Positions 1 through 12,610 of a stretch of 64,000 bases of DNA are shown in pieces. The position numbers and the translations under genes are program-made. This stretch comes from Colocasia esculenta (Eukaryota; Streptophyta; Magnoliopsida; Alismatales; Araceae), in NCBI GenBank assembly GCA_014218235.1, contig CM024760.1, forward strand, positions 68,326,961 to 68,390,960. The letters run 5' to 3'. The notes under the pieces were generated by a model. It was not told where the DNA came from. It did no database searches and saw only the letters and a program-made list of their open reading frames with translations. Each line of letters starts with the position of its first letter. Position 1 is the first letter of the stretch.

Positions 1-3000
1 TATTGATGTATATTATCCTTAATTATGATTATTGTAAGTTGTATTTAATTAAATATTATGTAATGCATGTACTTTATGTGGTAAGGATATATGTAACTAT
101 TTTTACATATACTAAATTGTTTTGGTGTATTTATACATTTATTTTAAGATTTGACGGAGTTTTGACTGCACTGTGCAGTGGGCGGCCAAGACTTGGAAGC
201 CAACTGCCAGGACTATGACTGGCGTCCACATCCCTGGACGCCAATACACAGTGGGCGGCCACCCCGTGGACGCCAACCCCCTGTTGGCGGCCAGACCCTT
301 GACGTCAACTGTCCAGTTAACTACAGCCGATGTTGACGTCAATATCCTACTGCGTAATGGTTCCAGATTTGTTAAAGCTCACGTTTTGGCCGGTTCAAGA
401 ATAGGAAACTCATCCTAATGCGTAGGAAACCTACCCTACTGCGTACCCCAAACCCCAAGCTTATAAAATACCCATCCTAGGTCGACGAGAAGGCTTTTAG
501 CATTTGGTGAAACCCTTGGACCCAAGATGAGGAAAAGTTGATCTTTGAGGACTGGATCTGTCGACTGGAGGTGTTCACCGAGGAGCTACAATAACTGGGA
601 GATAGTCTTGCATAGGAGAAGAGATCCCAACTCCGAGGAACCGTTTGCATCCACAGAAGAACCAGATCTAAGGCGTTTTTGAGCACCTTCTTGACAGGGC
701 CGAGGAGGGCTTCACCGAAAATTCTTGATCTTCGTAAATTTTTTTAGAGGCAAGTAAAGCCCAGATCTCAATCTTATACATGTCCTCTAAGTCCATGGTA
801 TTTTTCTAGATTTTTCCTCGAGTCCTGGAATCCCAAATTCACCCTTGTATGGAGTGCTGTCTCTGTGTGCTGCCAGGAGCAGGTTGGTAGCAGCATCTGC
901 TGCAGTCAAGTTCTTGAGCTGACGGTAAGGGATGCTGCAGTTGAAAGTAAACGGCCACATCCCTTGACGTCTACTTCTTCAGTGTCCTTAAATTTTGCTT
1001 TTTGATCTTTTTAAGTTGTTTAATTGATTTCTGGACGTAGTTACATGCTGTAAATTTTATGGGTGATTCTAAACAGTCATTAGGTCATATCATGAGGTTT
1101 CCCTAATTTTTTATGAACTATGTTAATTATTAAAATTCAATAATCACATTATGAGCATCACATAAACATGATTAAATCTAGTAAAAATAGATTTGCTGTA
1201 AGTTAGAGTCTTATAATTTTTACATGACAGCATGAGGTCTGCTATTTGAATTCTAAACTGTTAGCACCCAACCATGTTCATATGTACCATGTATAAAGAT
1301 ATTCAATGAATATGTCTGAAATAATATTTAAATTGTAGAAATTATGTTTACTGTTCTAAAAATCTGGAAAATTGTATATGTGATATGTTTACTGCTATTA
1401 ACCTGTGATAAAAATTTAGAACTAATCTGATGATAGTAATTGTAATTTTTAGTTAAATTATGCGAACTATTCACATTTGATATGGTAGAACTAATCTTGT
1501 GTAATTCAGAATTTAACAGCATGTTTAAGACTGAATTATGAGTTGTTTTATTTCTGAAAACAGTAGTATCATGATTAGGCTAACTGAGACATGTGAAATT
1601 GATAAATAATATATGTAAAGTGATCAAATAGTGTATGTGAAAAATGTAAATAGAGTGTGAAAATATGATAAAGTGAATGTGTAACAATTGGGCCAAGAAT
1701 GACACTGCTACCCTAGAGGCTTTGAGAGCTGTGCATAGAAAAGTCCCTATGGAAGGATTTATGTGTGAAAAGTATGACCTAAGGGCATTAGGAAAAACCT
1801 GGAGGTGGACAAGTACCACTAGATAGGGTGGAGAGGGCTTCTCCCAGTCTGCGCAGTTACCAAGATTCACCACTACATTGCCTAGGTGGTGGGTGTGTGA
1901 TTATGAGTTATGTGTTTATGAGTTGTGTTATGACTTATCTGTTATGAGATGCGATAAGTTGTGCTATGAGATGAGTTATGAGTTATGAGATATTGGTTTA
2001 TGTCCTCTAATTGATAGTTAGGACTATGTGTCATGACATTTTAAGTGATGAAATATGAATAAAGTGTAAGATGATATGCGAATGTGGCACATGATGAGTA
2101 AAAATGATATGATATGTGTTAAGTGAAGGTAAAAGAGTAAATGATATGAAGAAAATGTGAAAAGATATGTAAGAGAGTGTAATGTTAATGAGAGTATGCT
2201 TGCATGCGAAAACCGATGTATTAATGCACCATATTCATATTTTTCATGTAATAATATCTCAATTGCAATAGCATGTTTAGCATCATGTAATGTAGTTTAA
2301 TTATCTACAAGTATTAGTGTATGTGAATAAACATATGTAACCATGTCATTTATGCAATATGAAAGATGAATATGTAAAATTGTTGAATGGATAAGATAAA
2401 ATATGAACAAATATAAATCCATGTAATTGAGTTTATTTTATGTCAAAACAGCAAGTAAAGTGTAGTTATGAATGTGACAAATGCATGAATTAATGTTTAG
2501 GTTCCATCCTAGATGTGATGTCCACATAGTACATAAGTCCATGTCAAAAAAAAAAATGGTATATGTTTGCTAATTGCTTGAACATGTCCTAAACCTTTCA
2601 TTCATGGTATAAAATATGAAATCATGTGAAATGATATTTATTTACATTAAAACAGCAAACAAAATGTGCAATTAAATATGAAAAGTACAAGAGAAAAGTG
2701 AATAGTCATCATGCTTGGTTGTTCATTTCTTTATGCTTAATTCTATGTTCTAGTTGTAGAAATATATCATGGAATGGAATAATGTGTGGATGGAGGAATC
2801 TTGCTACATGTTAGGTGTAGAAAATATGTACAAGTGTATAATATAGTACCCATGATTTAGAATAAACATGCGATAGACTAAAGCATGTTTAAGTGATTAA
2901 ATATGCGTTGATAGTTAAGAGTAAGTACCATGTGTATTTTGTAGTTTAAATGATAGTATGTATTCTTTAGTGTTTAATAGCTTAACATGAATGTGATATG

Positions 3001-3441
3001 TTTAAGATTTAGCCTTTGGTTTGCTTGTTGAGTCTTTCGACTCACTCTTGCTTCGGCATACAGGTTGACAGGTATCTCGTGCTAGAGAGAGGCATAGCGT
3101 AGAATGCTATCTTGGAGGAGTAGCTTTTGAGGAGCTTAGTGGTTGTACTTTCCCTTTCTCATAGTACAAATAAAGTTATTGTATGGACAATATTTGGACA
3201 ATGTAGTTCTTTTATCATGTAATATTGTGGACATTGTCATTTTATTTCGTTATATAGACTGTAGAATATGTGATGTTGATGGATTAAAGTTGAGTTGTTT
3301 ATTTTATTTCCGCTATATTCAATTGCTATCCACGTACTATTCAACCTATTGGCTAGTGTTGGGTTATTATCCCACTGTGATGGCGCTCTTTATACCGATG
3401 GGGATTGATATAATCGTATCAGTATGAGGAGGGTCGTTACA
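1..3441 (+). mobile_element. Diverged Tekay-type Ty3/gypsy LTR (solo or 3' LTR), cut by window start
   Basis: The last ~130 bases, ending in gggtcgttaca at 3441, match the U5 end of the complete Tekay LTRs at 7755-10748 and 15682-18672 read in reverse complement. Shared blocks include the cccactgtga and cgatggggattg-like stretches and the region around tcttgcttcggc near 3050. A TATA box lies at 462-470, about as far into the LTR as in the intact Tekay copies (about 470 bp), so the LTR start must lie at or just left of base 1. No tRNA-Met primer-binding site follows 3441, so this is a 3' LTR or solo LTR rather than a 5' LTR. The copy is clearly more diverged than the pair at 7755/15682. It contains no gene; short reading frames inside it are chance. 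Confidence 0.8.
221..470 (+). promoter_or_regulatory. LTR promoter: TATA box with upstream palindromes
   Basis: TATAAAATA is at 462-470. Upstream are two perfect copies of TTGACGTCAA (299-308 and 333-342), the palindromic ACGT core bound by plant bZIP factors. Further up is a 22-bp inverted repeat at 221-242 with arms GGCGTCCA and TGGACGCC. Several tactgcgta/taatgcgta repeats lie between the palindromes and the TATA box. The layout (dyads, then TATA 120-160 bp downstream) fits a U3 promoter. Binding by bZIP proteins is inferred from the motif only. Confidence 0.6.
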
Positions 3442-3539
3442 TTATGTTTGATTGTGAGTACTTATTTTTGTGGAATGCATGAATATTTTAGCGGGTTTTG
3501 TAATTTACCATTGTTAATTTCTGTTATTTTTTTTTAAAT

Positions 3540-3899
3540 ATTACTTATTTCTGGCGGGCTTTGATGTTGTCAAAAATATGTAGTTTGCCGATGGAATTTT
3601 TTCGTCTGCCTTTCCGTCGGAATTTCTGACAGTTTTCGGTCGGAATTCACTGAACAATTTTCCGACAATATGTTCCGACTACTTTCTGTCGGAAGTTACC
3701 GACGTAATTTCCTACAGAATATTCGGTCGGAATTTTCGACGGATTGCCGATGGTTATTTTGTCCGTCGGTAATTTCTGACCAGAATTTTCCGACAGATGT
3801 TTTTCGACGATCATTCGATGGAAAGTTGTCAGAAGGCACACTTTTCGACGGATTTCCTATGAATTATGTCCGTTGAAAATACCGCTTTTTCTTGTAGTG
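3540..3899 (-). mobile_element. End of a CACTA (En/Spm) DNA transposon with subterminal repeats
   Basis: The segment ends in cttgtagtg at 3891-3899; on the minus strand it begins CACTACAAGAAAAAGCGGT, the classic plant CACTA terminus. Inward of it are about a dozen short copies of cgtcgg/ccgac-type motifs in both orientations between 3590 and 3870, as expected for the subterminal transposase-binding repeats. Only this one end is visible. The other end and any transposase would lie left of the Tekay LTR at 1-3441, which may have inserted into it. No coding capacity is seen here. Confidence 0.75.
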
Positions 3900-3904
3900 T
3901 TTAG

Positions 3905-4610
3905 TCAAAGTTTGACTCACCTTAAGTTGACTCTAAGAAGGGTTCTGTGCACAAATCAATGTAGAACGCAGCTGGGATGAAGAGCTCCAGTTGGAGGCGA
4001 TTTCCTCCTCCTCTGGTGCTCAAGAGCTACTACTCACGACCCCAACTATTGGTAAACTTGTCCCCAAGGGTTTTGGGAAGAGTATTTAAGCTTCTAGGGT
4101 CTTTAGGAGTCCTAATGGAACAAGGAAAGTGGGTTGCAGTTTTGGGGGGTTGGACCTCCCTTGCTTGAAGGATTCCCATCCCAATTGGAGTGGTTGGGGG
4201 TTTTAGGACACCTCCTAGTATGGATAGGCACGAATTTGGGTTACTATAATGGTCTAATTACCTTTGATTTCACCCTAATTGCCTCCTTCTATTTCAGCTC
4301 AATTAGGGTTACGACTTTCTATGTAATTTTCTTGCTTGGTTTTACTGTTGGGCCAGAAGTTGTCCATTGGCCCAATTCTGATAATGGGTTATCAATACAT
4401 GTTGTTAAATGTCTTCTCCTCATTTCTAACTTGATTTATGATCACACGATAATAGATTTCCGAATGGTTTCCTAATTTGGATAATAAGTCACAATGCGAC
4501 TTATACTTGGCCAATCGGATATTTCGTTGCACGAATTTCTTCGTGGATCATTTGGGTATATTATTTAGAGTTGAACTATTATTTTTATTAAATTTTCTGG
4601 GGTGCTATAG
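3905..4610 (-). mobile_element. Diverged remnant of the gag-only element's LTR family, antisense
   Basis: Read on the minus strand, this starts TATAGCACCCCAG at 4610, like the TGTAGTACCTCAG start of the LTR at 32345. It then follows that LTR through recognisable blocks: the attgataacccattat and gggccaatggac stretches (4320-4400), the ggactcctaaag and gcttaaatactc blocks (4085-4115). It stops near 3905, before the LTR's distal half. Similarity is interrupted and clearly older than the 18931-35715 element. No coding sequence. Confidence 0.6.
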
Positions 4611-4830
4611 TTTGCTTGGTGGTTTAGTGAAATCTCAAGAGGTTGCTTGGGGACTGGACCTAGGACTTCCTTTTGGAAGGGCCGGACCTAGATCTTGTCT
4701 TATGTGTGTGATTGTTTTTGTTTATTTCCACTACACACTAAGTAACAGTATTAACAGTGTAGCTTAATGTTTGTGTTTTTAGATTTCAAAAAAACTCATA
4801 ACTACCCATTCACCCTCCCAGGTTTGCCAT
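4611..4830 (+). mobile_element. Fragment of a SIRE-like LTR 3' end
   Basis: Carries the signature gttgcttggggactggac, a taggactt block, the tgtgtgattg...tttgttt stretch and an ending with cattcaccctccca. These occur in the same order at the 3' ends of the LTRs at 20423-22440 and 26869-28976. Only about 200 bp is left; the remnant at 3905-4610 abuts it. No genes. Confidence 0.6.
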
Positions 4831-5415
4831 CTGGGCCAACATATACATTCTCCCCCTCCTCAATATTTTGCAGCAATTCTTGTATTAATTTAATGATTAA
4901 ATCATGCACCATTCTTAAATTAGTTAGAACTTACTATTGATCATTAAATTAATTGCAAGAGTGTATGTGCGAAAGAATTGGAAGTAGAATACGTGGGGGG
5001 GGGGGGGGGGGGGGGGGGGGTGGGGAGGAGAGGGTCTCTACTGCAATAAATGATGGGTACAACAGGGGTAAAATTGGGTGTAAAAATGGAGTTAACTCTA
5101 CTCGATATGAAGAGGTGGATTAGGTTAAAATGGGTCCACCCAGTTTAACTCTGAACCAATCTCTTTTAACCCGAGTTAAGTTTTTTTGGTTTCCAAAGCA
5201 CTTTTTGGATTAACCCAAAGTTGTTATGCAAGTATCTTTTTTACAAATGCTTGTTTATTATTTTTGTTTATGACAAAATCTTTATATTATTATAGAAGAC
5301 TCTTTACACTCATAAAAGTTCATAAAATAGTATAATAGTCATAGTGTATCATATTTTTTTAGACAGTTGGTGTCGACTCATACCATTAGACAAGAATTTT
5401 TTTTTAGTGCACATC

Positions 5416-5418
<3 letters not shown>
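4831..5418. other. Unassigned AT-rich stretch
   Basis: No reading frame, RNA gene or element end is recognised. It includes a homopolymer of 26 G at 4995-5020 and ordinary low-complexity sequence. Confidence 0.5.
4995..5020 (+). repeat. Poly-G tract (26 G)
   Basis: An uninterrupted run of G followed by T and four more G. A run this long is rare in plant DNA. It could be a real microsatellite, possibly able to form a quadruplex, or a sequencing or gap-filling artefact. Confidence 0.9.

Positions 5419-5448
<30 letters not shown>
5419..5448 (+). repeat. (TA)15 microsatellite
   Basis: A perfect dinucleotide run, immediately followed by the inverted-repeat array at 5449-5860. Confidence 0.95.
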
Positions 5449-5450
<2 letters not shown>

Positions 5451-5860
5451 ATACTGACTCTGACTTTTGGAAAGTCGAAGTGTGTTTTCGATTGTTGAAC
5501 AACTGGTCTTACTCCGACTCTTAAGAAGTCAAAGTTAGATTCTGATTGTTGAACAACCAGAGACCCACTCCGACTCTCGGAAAGTCAAAGTGTGATATCG
5601 ATTGATGAACAAACTTGTTTCACTCCGAATCCTCTAAAGTCAAAGTCTCATATCTATTGATACTGATCTCACTCCGACTTCTCTACAGTTGAAGTATGAT
5701 ACTTACTCCGACTGTTCTACAGTCAAAGTCTTCATAGTTGATCTCACACCGATTACTTTGTTCTTACACCGACTCTTCTAAAGTCCAAGTGTGATATCAA
5801 CTATTGAACAACTGTGTAGTACTACTTGAAAGCCGAAGTAAGATATCAACTTCTGTTATC
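5449..5860. repeat. Degenerate tandem array of ~60-bp units each holding a small inverted repeat
   Basis: About seven or eight units of the form ctccgact...agtcaaagtgtgatatcgattgttgaacaac. Each contains a short dyad around GACT/AGTC. The clearest are GACTTTtggAAAGTC at 5462-5476 and gactgttctacagtc near 5709. Spacer and flanking text vary while the arms tend to stay complementary. It lies about 1 kb upstream of the TATA box at 6896 and so may belong to the U3 of the LTR remnant at 6391-7560. Confidence 0.65.
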
Positions 5861-6390
5861 TATGATACTTAGATGTTTTTAAGTAACTATTATTATTTTT
5901 GCAGAACTGTTAATGTATTATTAGTACATTTAATGTTTTAATTCTTATGGAATCCATTAATGAACAACAAATGAACACATGATGTACCAATGACATTCTC
6001 TTTCTTATTTGTATGATAAATTATCCAATGTGCTATGTACTTATCTATTCTTTTATTTAATGCTTCATGTCATCTCTGAAGATCAGTTTCATAGTTTATT
6101 TTTTTTTCTTTTAACTCCTCTAGGCAGTTAGTTTTGCTGCCCTTATTGGGGAGCATATGGGGCTTGGAAGTGTTAGATTCATTTAATCTCTTATTTTGGA
6201 TATCTGTTATTCCTTCAGGAGTATGCCCCCTAGACTTTGTAACGATTTCTCACTCATATTTATATAATTATGTGTAGCAGGTTGAACACTTGGGGGAGTG
6301 GTACCATTTCACCATGCTATGGTGGAATGCACTCGACTGGTCATTGATCCTATTGCACTCATTTTGCCCAAAAAAAAATAATTTATCTTT
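5861..6390. other. Unassigned AT-rich stretch
   Basis: No gene or element end recognised. It may be the middle of the LTR remnant that ends near 7560, but I could not align it to the other LTRs in the window. Confidence 0.4.
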
Positions 6391-7560
6391 TTTAGAATGC
6401 TACGTGTCTTACAAAGACATGTGTTAGCATCCTTCAAAATATCCTATTTCCAGATTTTAAGGAAAAGTTCCTTGGAGCTATACTTTGCGTCAAGCAGGTA
6501 TCTATTCCTTTTGAATGCTAACCTAACTTTGTATTGTTCAAAGGACAGACTATCTATCTGTCTGGAACTGATAGATATCTGATAGAAGCAACTTGTCCCT
6601 TACCTTCTCATATTATTATATATCTCACAAGACTAACTCTGAGAAAAGGAAAAGACATAGTATGGTGTTTGCAGATATTCAAGAAAAGCTATCTAAAAGA
6701 GAATCACACAGCTACCAATATAGCTTGAAAGCCTTTGAGACTCAACTCAAAGGGCTGAAGATCTGATGACAGACATCCTAAGCAGTCTCAAGACCCAACG
6801 TTCAAATTCAAACGACTACTTTCAAATGGGAAGCTGGAGTTTCTAAAGGCTATATATGAAATTGAAGTTTGAATTACAAGATATAGGTGTGTCAGTATAT
6901 AAAACCACAAAAAGAAGTGAAAAGAAGTCTCCACACATAGAAAAGAGAAGAGCACAAGATCTCAAGAGAGCCATCTGTTCAAGCTTTGACTTCCAATCTT
7001 ACTTGCATTCAGAAGTTTTCTTTTAGGTGGCATTCTACTATTCTAGATTTTCTTTAAGTCCACCCTCACAGACAGAAAGAGTCAGAGCTTCCATCCATAC
7101 TTGTATCTCTTTCTAATTTTCTATGTTTGCTCATATTTCTGAGTAAACACACTGAGTTCATTTCTATGTTGTAATGAGTAGGGGGTTTGTTCCATGTAGT
7201 TATCCTCTGTGAAGGGAATACCTAAAGTGGTAGGTGATTGTAATACCCCTCTGTGAAGGGAAGACTTGCTTGGCAGCAAGTGGGTTGTAATTCCTCTCAG
7301 GTTGAGAGAAGGTCAAGTGTTCTTCGCAGTTAGGTGAAAATCACAAGGGGTTCTTGGGGAATGGATGTAGGACTCCTGATTGATAGGAGGTCTGAACTAG
7401 GATAAATCTTTTGTGTACTTGTGTGATTGTTTCCACTAAGTTTACACTTATTTCACAGACACTACACTAAGTACCAACAATACTATCTAGTGTTATCTTC
7501 TTTTTCAATAATTTTTTAAAGTGCAAAAAGTCCTATTCACCCTCCTCTACGACATCTAAA
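6391..7560 (+). mobile_element. Remnant of a copia (SIRE-like) LTR
   Basis: A TATA box (tatataaaa, 6896-6904) is followed about 650 bp later by an LTR tail: gttcttggggaatggatgtagg at 7340-7370, ggagg...aactaggataaatct, tgtgtgattgtttccact, and cctattcaccctcctc near 7540. Spacing from TATA to end resembles the LTR at 20423-22440 (about 690 bp). No PPT, PBS or internal coding region adjoins it, so it is a solo or truncated LTR. Short frames in it are not conserved. Confidence 0.6.
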
Positions 7561-7754
7561 GTTCCATCTCGATCCCATAAAAGTTAATTGAGTTAACTCT
7601 ATCTTAATTCCTTTCTAAAGTGGCCATTGGTGCTTATATGCCATGAAGTTCATGTCGTATGACGTCCTTAAATATTGTACGACCTAGTTGCATATCAAAT
7701 TATTATATAAAATTTACCCTAAAAACCTTTTCTTATGTGAGATTTTATGCTAAA

Positions 7755-10748
7755 TGTAACGACCCTCTTTATACTGGTACGGTTATACCAACCCACATCG
7801 ATATAGAAAGCGTCGTCACAGTGGGACATTTATCCAACACATTCAATAGGCTGAGATGTACACAATATAAACATATAACAGCGGAATAGAAAGAACTGAA
7901 TATGAACATCTTATTCCATCACCTACACTTTATCCACAATCTATATAGAACAAAAGGAAACTAACTATTTCATAATTGAGCAATTTAAATAAAATACATT
8001 GTCCACAACTGAATTACATAGCGTTCTCAATTACATACTATGAAAATTAAAATACAATGCCGAAATCTCCTCGAAGATCTCCTACTCACGCTCCGAGTCA
8101 CTCCTAACTATCTCCTCGGAAGAAGTAGAGATATCTGCACTTGTACGCCGAAGCAAGAGTGAGTCTACAAGACTCAACAAACAAATCCATGCACATTACA
8201 CATACATACATCATATGAACATTTTACTTTTAAACGAAACCACAATTTCATGTAACATGGATTAAACAATCTAAACATGCTATTTCTACAACCTTATGAT
8301 ACATGGTACATGCTTTATGTTTCTTTCCACAACAAAATAAACCTATCTCATGCTTTCTACACATCCTTTATCATGCTAATTCAATTCACATTTCATTTTA
8401 TTTATCTTGTAATACAATCACAAATTAAACATGAGATTTACACATAATGAAAGAGATGTTCCTAGCATGGATTCTATGGACATTCTCACATACATGACAT
8501 GCTTTTATACACATATAGCTTGTTGTTTTACATGGATTTAACATATTCATAAAGGACTTACATATTATCATATCACTTTCACATTTCACATAATCACTTA
8601 CACATTTTACACACATATAATCATACTTTTCTCATTTAAATGCCGTGACACATAGTCCAAACCACCTCTAGAAGGACACACACTTATCTCATCACACACA
8701 TATCTATCACCTTGGCAATATAGTGATAGATCTAGTTTAACTACGCAGAACCGGGAGAAGCACTCTCTACCCTAACCAGTGGTACTTGTCCACCTCCAGG
8801 ATTTTAATCCCAATGCCAATGGGACATCACACACATATGAACCTTCCCATAGGGACTTTACTACGGTACAGCTCCTCATCCCTCTAAGGTAGCAGTGTCA
8901 CCCATGGCACACTTACATATTTTCCACTTTTAAACACACGCCATGGTACACTATTTATTATAGAATTTCCATTTTCACATAAATTCACATGGATCAGGAT
9001 ACCTAGCATGATACTACTGTTTATAATGTTAAACATACTCAACAGTAACTTAATCATGCTGAAATCCACAATTTTACAATAATCAATTTAAACATGCATT
9101 AATTTGTCATTTTTCTCTTAAAAATCTAAATGTACATCTGTTGTCATCCATTCAACATGAAAATTTAACCACAGACCACTTACAGGCTGATTAGCATGTA
9201 TACAAAATTTCCTATTTTTATGAACTATACACAATTTATAGAAATTAAAACAATAATTCTGCATGATTATTCATAACAGTATTAAACATGAATTCATAGT
9301 ATGACAGGTACGTTGACCATTTTACAACATGCATCTGATAGTCATGGTCTCATACAAAATTTCTGGGAAATTTACCTATATCATACCATTTATTTGAGAA
9401 TTTAAACATAATGTGCATATTCGATGTTTCATATTTCAGAAAACTTAATAATTTATACAGTACTTGAAAATTCGCCAAAATATCATGGTAAGGCTAAATT
9501 TAGGTACATAAGTTACAGAAATTTCATAACACCCAAATTCAGCACGAATCCACATAAACAATATTTAACAAGATTAAAACATTCTCAAGACAATATTCCA
9601 GCAATTTTAATAAATAATTCATTTAACGAAATTTCATAAGGATTGCATGTCATGATCCACTAGAGGTAATATACAACATATAATATTTACAGTATATCCT
9701 CATGCGCAAAAATCCTGAAAAAAATAGCTTTTATAGGGCAGACATCACACTGTCCCTGCCTGAAGAACTCAGCGGCAAGGGGGTGGTCACCTACCTGGTT
9801 AACGGCAACAAAGACCACCGCCAACATTGGATCTCAATGGCAGCAAAGCTTGCCGTTAAGTTCCTGTCTGTGCAAAACACAGACTGAACTCCAAAATCCG
9901 ATAGAAAGGGGTTCCAGGACACGATTAAAACTCTGTAAAATTCCTGAGACCTACTAGAAGAATGTATGGATAATGGGTATGGTTTACTTGCCTTCAGAAA
10001 AATCTACAAACGGAGAATTGGTTCGAAGAAGCTCTCCTCGGCCTGAGCCAAAGAGCCTTCAAATCCTCCTAGATCCGGGTTCTGTGATGATCTTGGAAGC
10101 ACGTCGGAGTTGGAAAGATGCACCCTGATGCTTAGACTCCCTCCCAGTTGCAGAAGATCGCCAGAAGGAGCCTCCAATTGCCGGATCCAAGAGTTCAAAG
10201 ATCAATTTTCGCATACAAAACTTAGGGTTTTTCTCAAGAGAGCAAAAGGGACCTAATCTATCGATGGGGGTGTTTTTATAGGCTAGGGGTTTCGGTGACG
10301 CGTTTAGGTAGGGTATAGGACCGTTGGAGAACGGTTTCCTAAACAAGGGCCGATAAAATCGCGGACGTTTCTGGAACTGAAGACGCAACAGATCTAGAAG
10401 GTTAACATCCAGATCCTTGGCCGCCTGACTGGGGTTTAGTGTCCATCGATGTGGATGCTGACTTGGGATCGGCGTCCACTCATGTTGACGCCTACTGGAC
10501 ACTCGGCCAAAACTCAAAAACTACAGAAAATTACACTTACTCAATGCATGAACATATAATATACAATGTATACTTTAAATTAATGCTATTTATGCAAAGT
10601 AAATAAATAGTATTCAAAATAAAATATATATATACATATATTTACAACAATATTCAATTTGTTTATATGTACATATCTACACACACGGGCATAATTTCTT
10701 CACACAATCAAACACCTATATAAGGGAGTAAAATTCAAGGGTCTTACA
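7755..10748 (-). repeat. Tekay element 3' LTR (left copy)
   Basis: Starts tgtaacgacc on the plus strand and ends gtcttaca; on the minus strand it reads TGTAAGACCC...GGGTCGTTACA. The TATA box (TATAAAAA) is at 10273-10280 on the minus strand, about 470 bp into the LTR. Upstream of it is a dyad GGCGTC-N10-GACGCC at 10471-10492. No internal gene is credible. Confidence 0.92.
10471..10492 (-). promoter_or_regulatory. 22-bp dyad in Tekay U3
   Basis: GGCGTC, ten bases, GACGCC. It sits about 200 bp upstream of the minus-strand TATA box (10273-10280) and has the same 22-bp outer length as the dyad at 221-242 in the diverged LTR. In the right LTR the corresponding site (about 18393-18414) has one arm degraded by a C-to-T-type change. 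Confidence 0.5.
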
Positions 10749-10766
10749 CTTTCTCCCCCTTAAAGA
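10749..10766 (-). other. Polypurine tract of the Tekay element
   Basis: On the minus strand the bases just before the 3' LTR read CTTTAAGGGGGAGAAAG, a typical PPT for plus-strand DNA priming, directly abutting TGTAAGACCC. Confidence 0.85.
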
Positions 10767-10793
10767 AACTTCATCCTTGAAGTTAGACCGACA

Positions 10794-12151
10794 CTACTCA
10801 AACAACTGAGGATACTTCTTCTTCATCGCATCCTCAAACTCCCAAGTAGCCTTGTCTCATGAGAAGTTGCACCATAACACCTTCACTGATGCAATGCTCA
10901 TTTTCCGGAGATGCTGAACCTTCCGGTCAAGAATAGCTACCGGTTGCGCCACATAAAAAAGATCTGGCTGGATCTCCATTGGCTCGTGGCTAATAACATG
11001 AGATGGATCTCTGACATACTTCCTGAGCGTAGATACGTGGAAAACAGGATGAACACTAGCTAACGCCAGGGGTAAAGCTAACTTATATGCCACGTTTCCC
11101 AATCGTCTGAGAATCTCATACAGGCCAATGAATCTAGGACTTAACTTACTATGCCTGCCAAATCTAACTACACTACGAGTAGGCAAAATCTTCAAGAAGA
11201 CATGCTCACCTACTTCGAACTCCAAATTCTTCCTCATGTTGTCGACATAACTCTTCTGCCTATCCTGTGCAGCAACAAGCCTCTTCCTAATCAACTGGAT
11301 CTTATCTGAAGTCTCCTGAACTAACTCCGGACCGATCGGCTGCCTATCGCCAGTCTCCTCCCCACATAAAGGAGATCTGCAAGGCCTACCATACAATGCC
11401 TTAAATGGAGCCATACCAATGCTCGCATGGAAACTATTGTTGTATGCGAACTCCACAAGAGGTAAATGGCGCTCCCAATCATCCTTCCAATCCAACACAC
11501 ACGCTCTCAACATATCCTCGAGTGTCTGGATAGTCCTTTCGGGCTGTCCATCTATCTGGGGATGGAACTCCGAACTAAGCTTCAATTCCAAACCTAATGC
11601 ATCCTGAAGATCCTTCTCAGCCTCGAAGTAAATCTCGGATCTCAATCTAAAATGATCGACTTCGGCACGCCATGCAATCTAATAATACTATTAACATACA
11701 ATCTAGCTAAACTCTCAACCGACTGCTTCTTCTTCATGGGCAAGAAATGCGCAATCTTAGAGAATCTATCTACCACTACCTAAATCGAGTCATTTCCCCG
11801 CCTTGATCTGGGAAAATCCATAACAAAATCCATAGTGACAGCTTCCCACTTCCATACTGGGATCTCTATCTTTTGCATAAGACCAGATGGTCGCTGCTGC
11901 TCGGCTTTAACTTGCTGGCATACTAAACATCTAGACACATATTTCGCTACATCCTTCTTCATGCCAGACCACCAAAAAGATCTCTTCAAATCCTGGTACA
12001 TCTTAGTGTTACCCAGATGAATAGAGAATCTCGACCTATGAGCCTCTGCTAAAACATGCTCACGGACATCTATAATGTCTGGAACACATACACGGTGATG
12101 GAATCTAATCACACCATCTTCATCTCGAGCAATGCCTACCTTGCCCACCAA
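10794..12151 (-). pseudogene. Integrase with chromodomain remnant (Tekay pol C-terminus)
   Basis: The zinc-binding HHCC module is in the first part (EAHRSRF...SIHLGNTKMY...SRCLVCQQ, about 12000-12100), followed by the first catalytic-core Asp in AVTMDFVMDFP near 11830. A stop at 11780 and a change of frame before 11645 break the core and hide the second Asp. The final catalytic Glu region is clear in FHPQIDGQPERTIQ near 11560, followed by GPY/F-like and SH3-like sequence. The tail after a TGA at 10857 reads on as a chromodomain-like ATWEFEDAM motif to a TAG at 10794. The family joins cDNA to host DNA; the chromodomain of this clade guides insertion. This copy is dead. Confidence 0.88.
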
Positions 12152-12292
12152 TTCATGGAGTCTAGGGTCGGCCTTTTGTTAATCGATCACCTCATTCAAC
12201 ACCAAAGACCTAATAGACAACTGAGCTACAAAAGCCTGGCACAATGATTGCTCTAATTCAGTCATCGCACATGCCGCATCCTCCAACATCTT

Positions 12293-12610
12293 CTAATCCT
12301 GCTGGAGTGAAGACCTCTTCCTACTAAGGGCATCCTCTATGACATTCACCCTTCCAGGATGATACTGAAGGTCGAAGTCATTGTCCTTTAGGAATTCAAT
12401 CCATCTTCTCTGCTTCAGGTTTAATTCCTTTTGGGAGAAAAGATACTTCAGGCTCTTGTGGTCAGTGAACACCTCAAATTTGACACCATAAAGATAGTGT
12501 CTCCAGATTTTTAGGGCATGAACCACTGTCGCAAGCTCCAAATCATGAGCCGGATAGTTACGCTCATGCTCCTTCAATTGCCGAGAAGCATACGCTACTA
12601 CCCTTCCTTG
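12293..12610 (-). pseudogene. RNase H domain (Tekay pol)
   Basis: Ty3/gypsy RNase H, which removes the RNA template during reverse transcription. Recognisable motifs are RNYPAHDLELATVVHALKIW, YGVKFEVFTDHKSLKYLF and RRWIEFLKDNDFDLQYHPG, then the connection to integrase. It is in the same frame as the RT upstream, separated by a stop at 12611. The segment ends in a stop at 12293. Catalytic acidic residues in the E-L-A and T-D-H motifs are visible. Part of a single broken polyprotein, not an independent gene. Confidence 0.88.

Noticed and set aside
4134..4475. 113-codon hydrophobic plus-strand frame
   Set aside because: Lies antisense within a recognisable LTR remnant (3905-4610).
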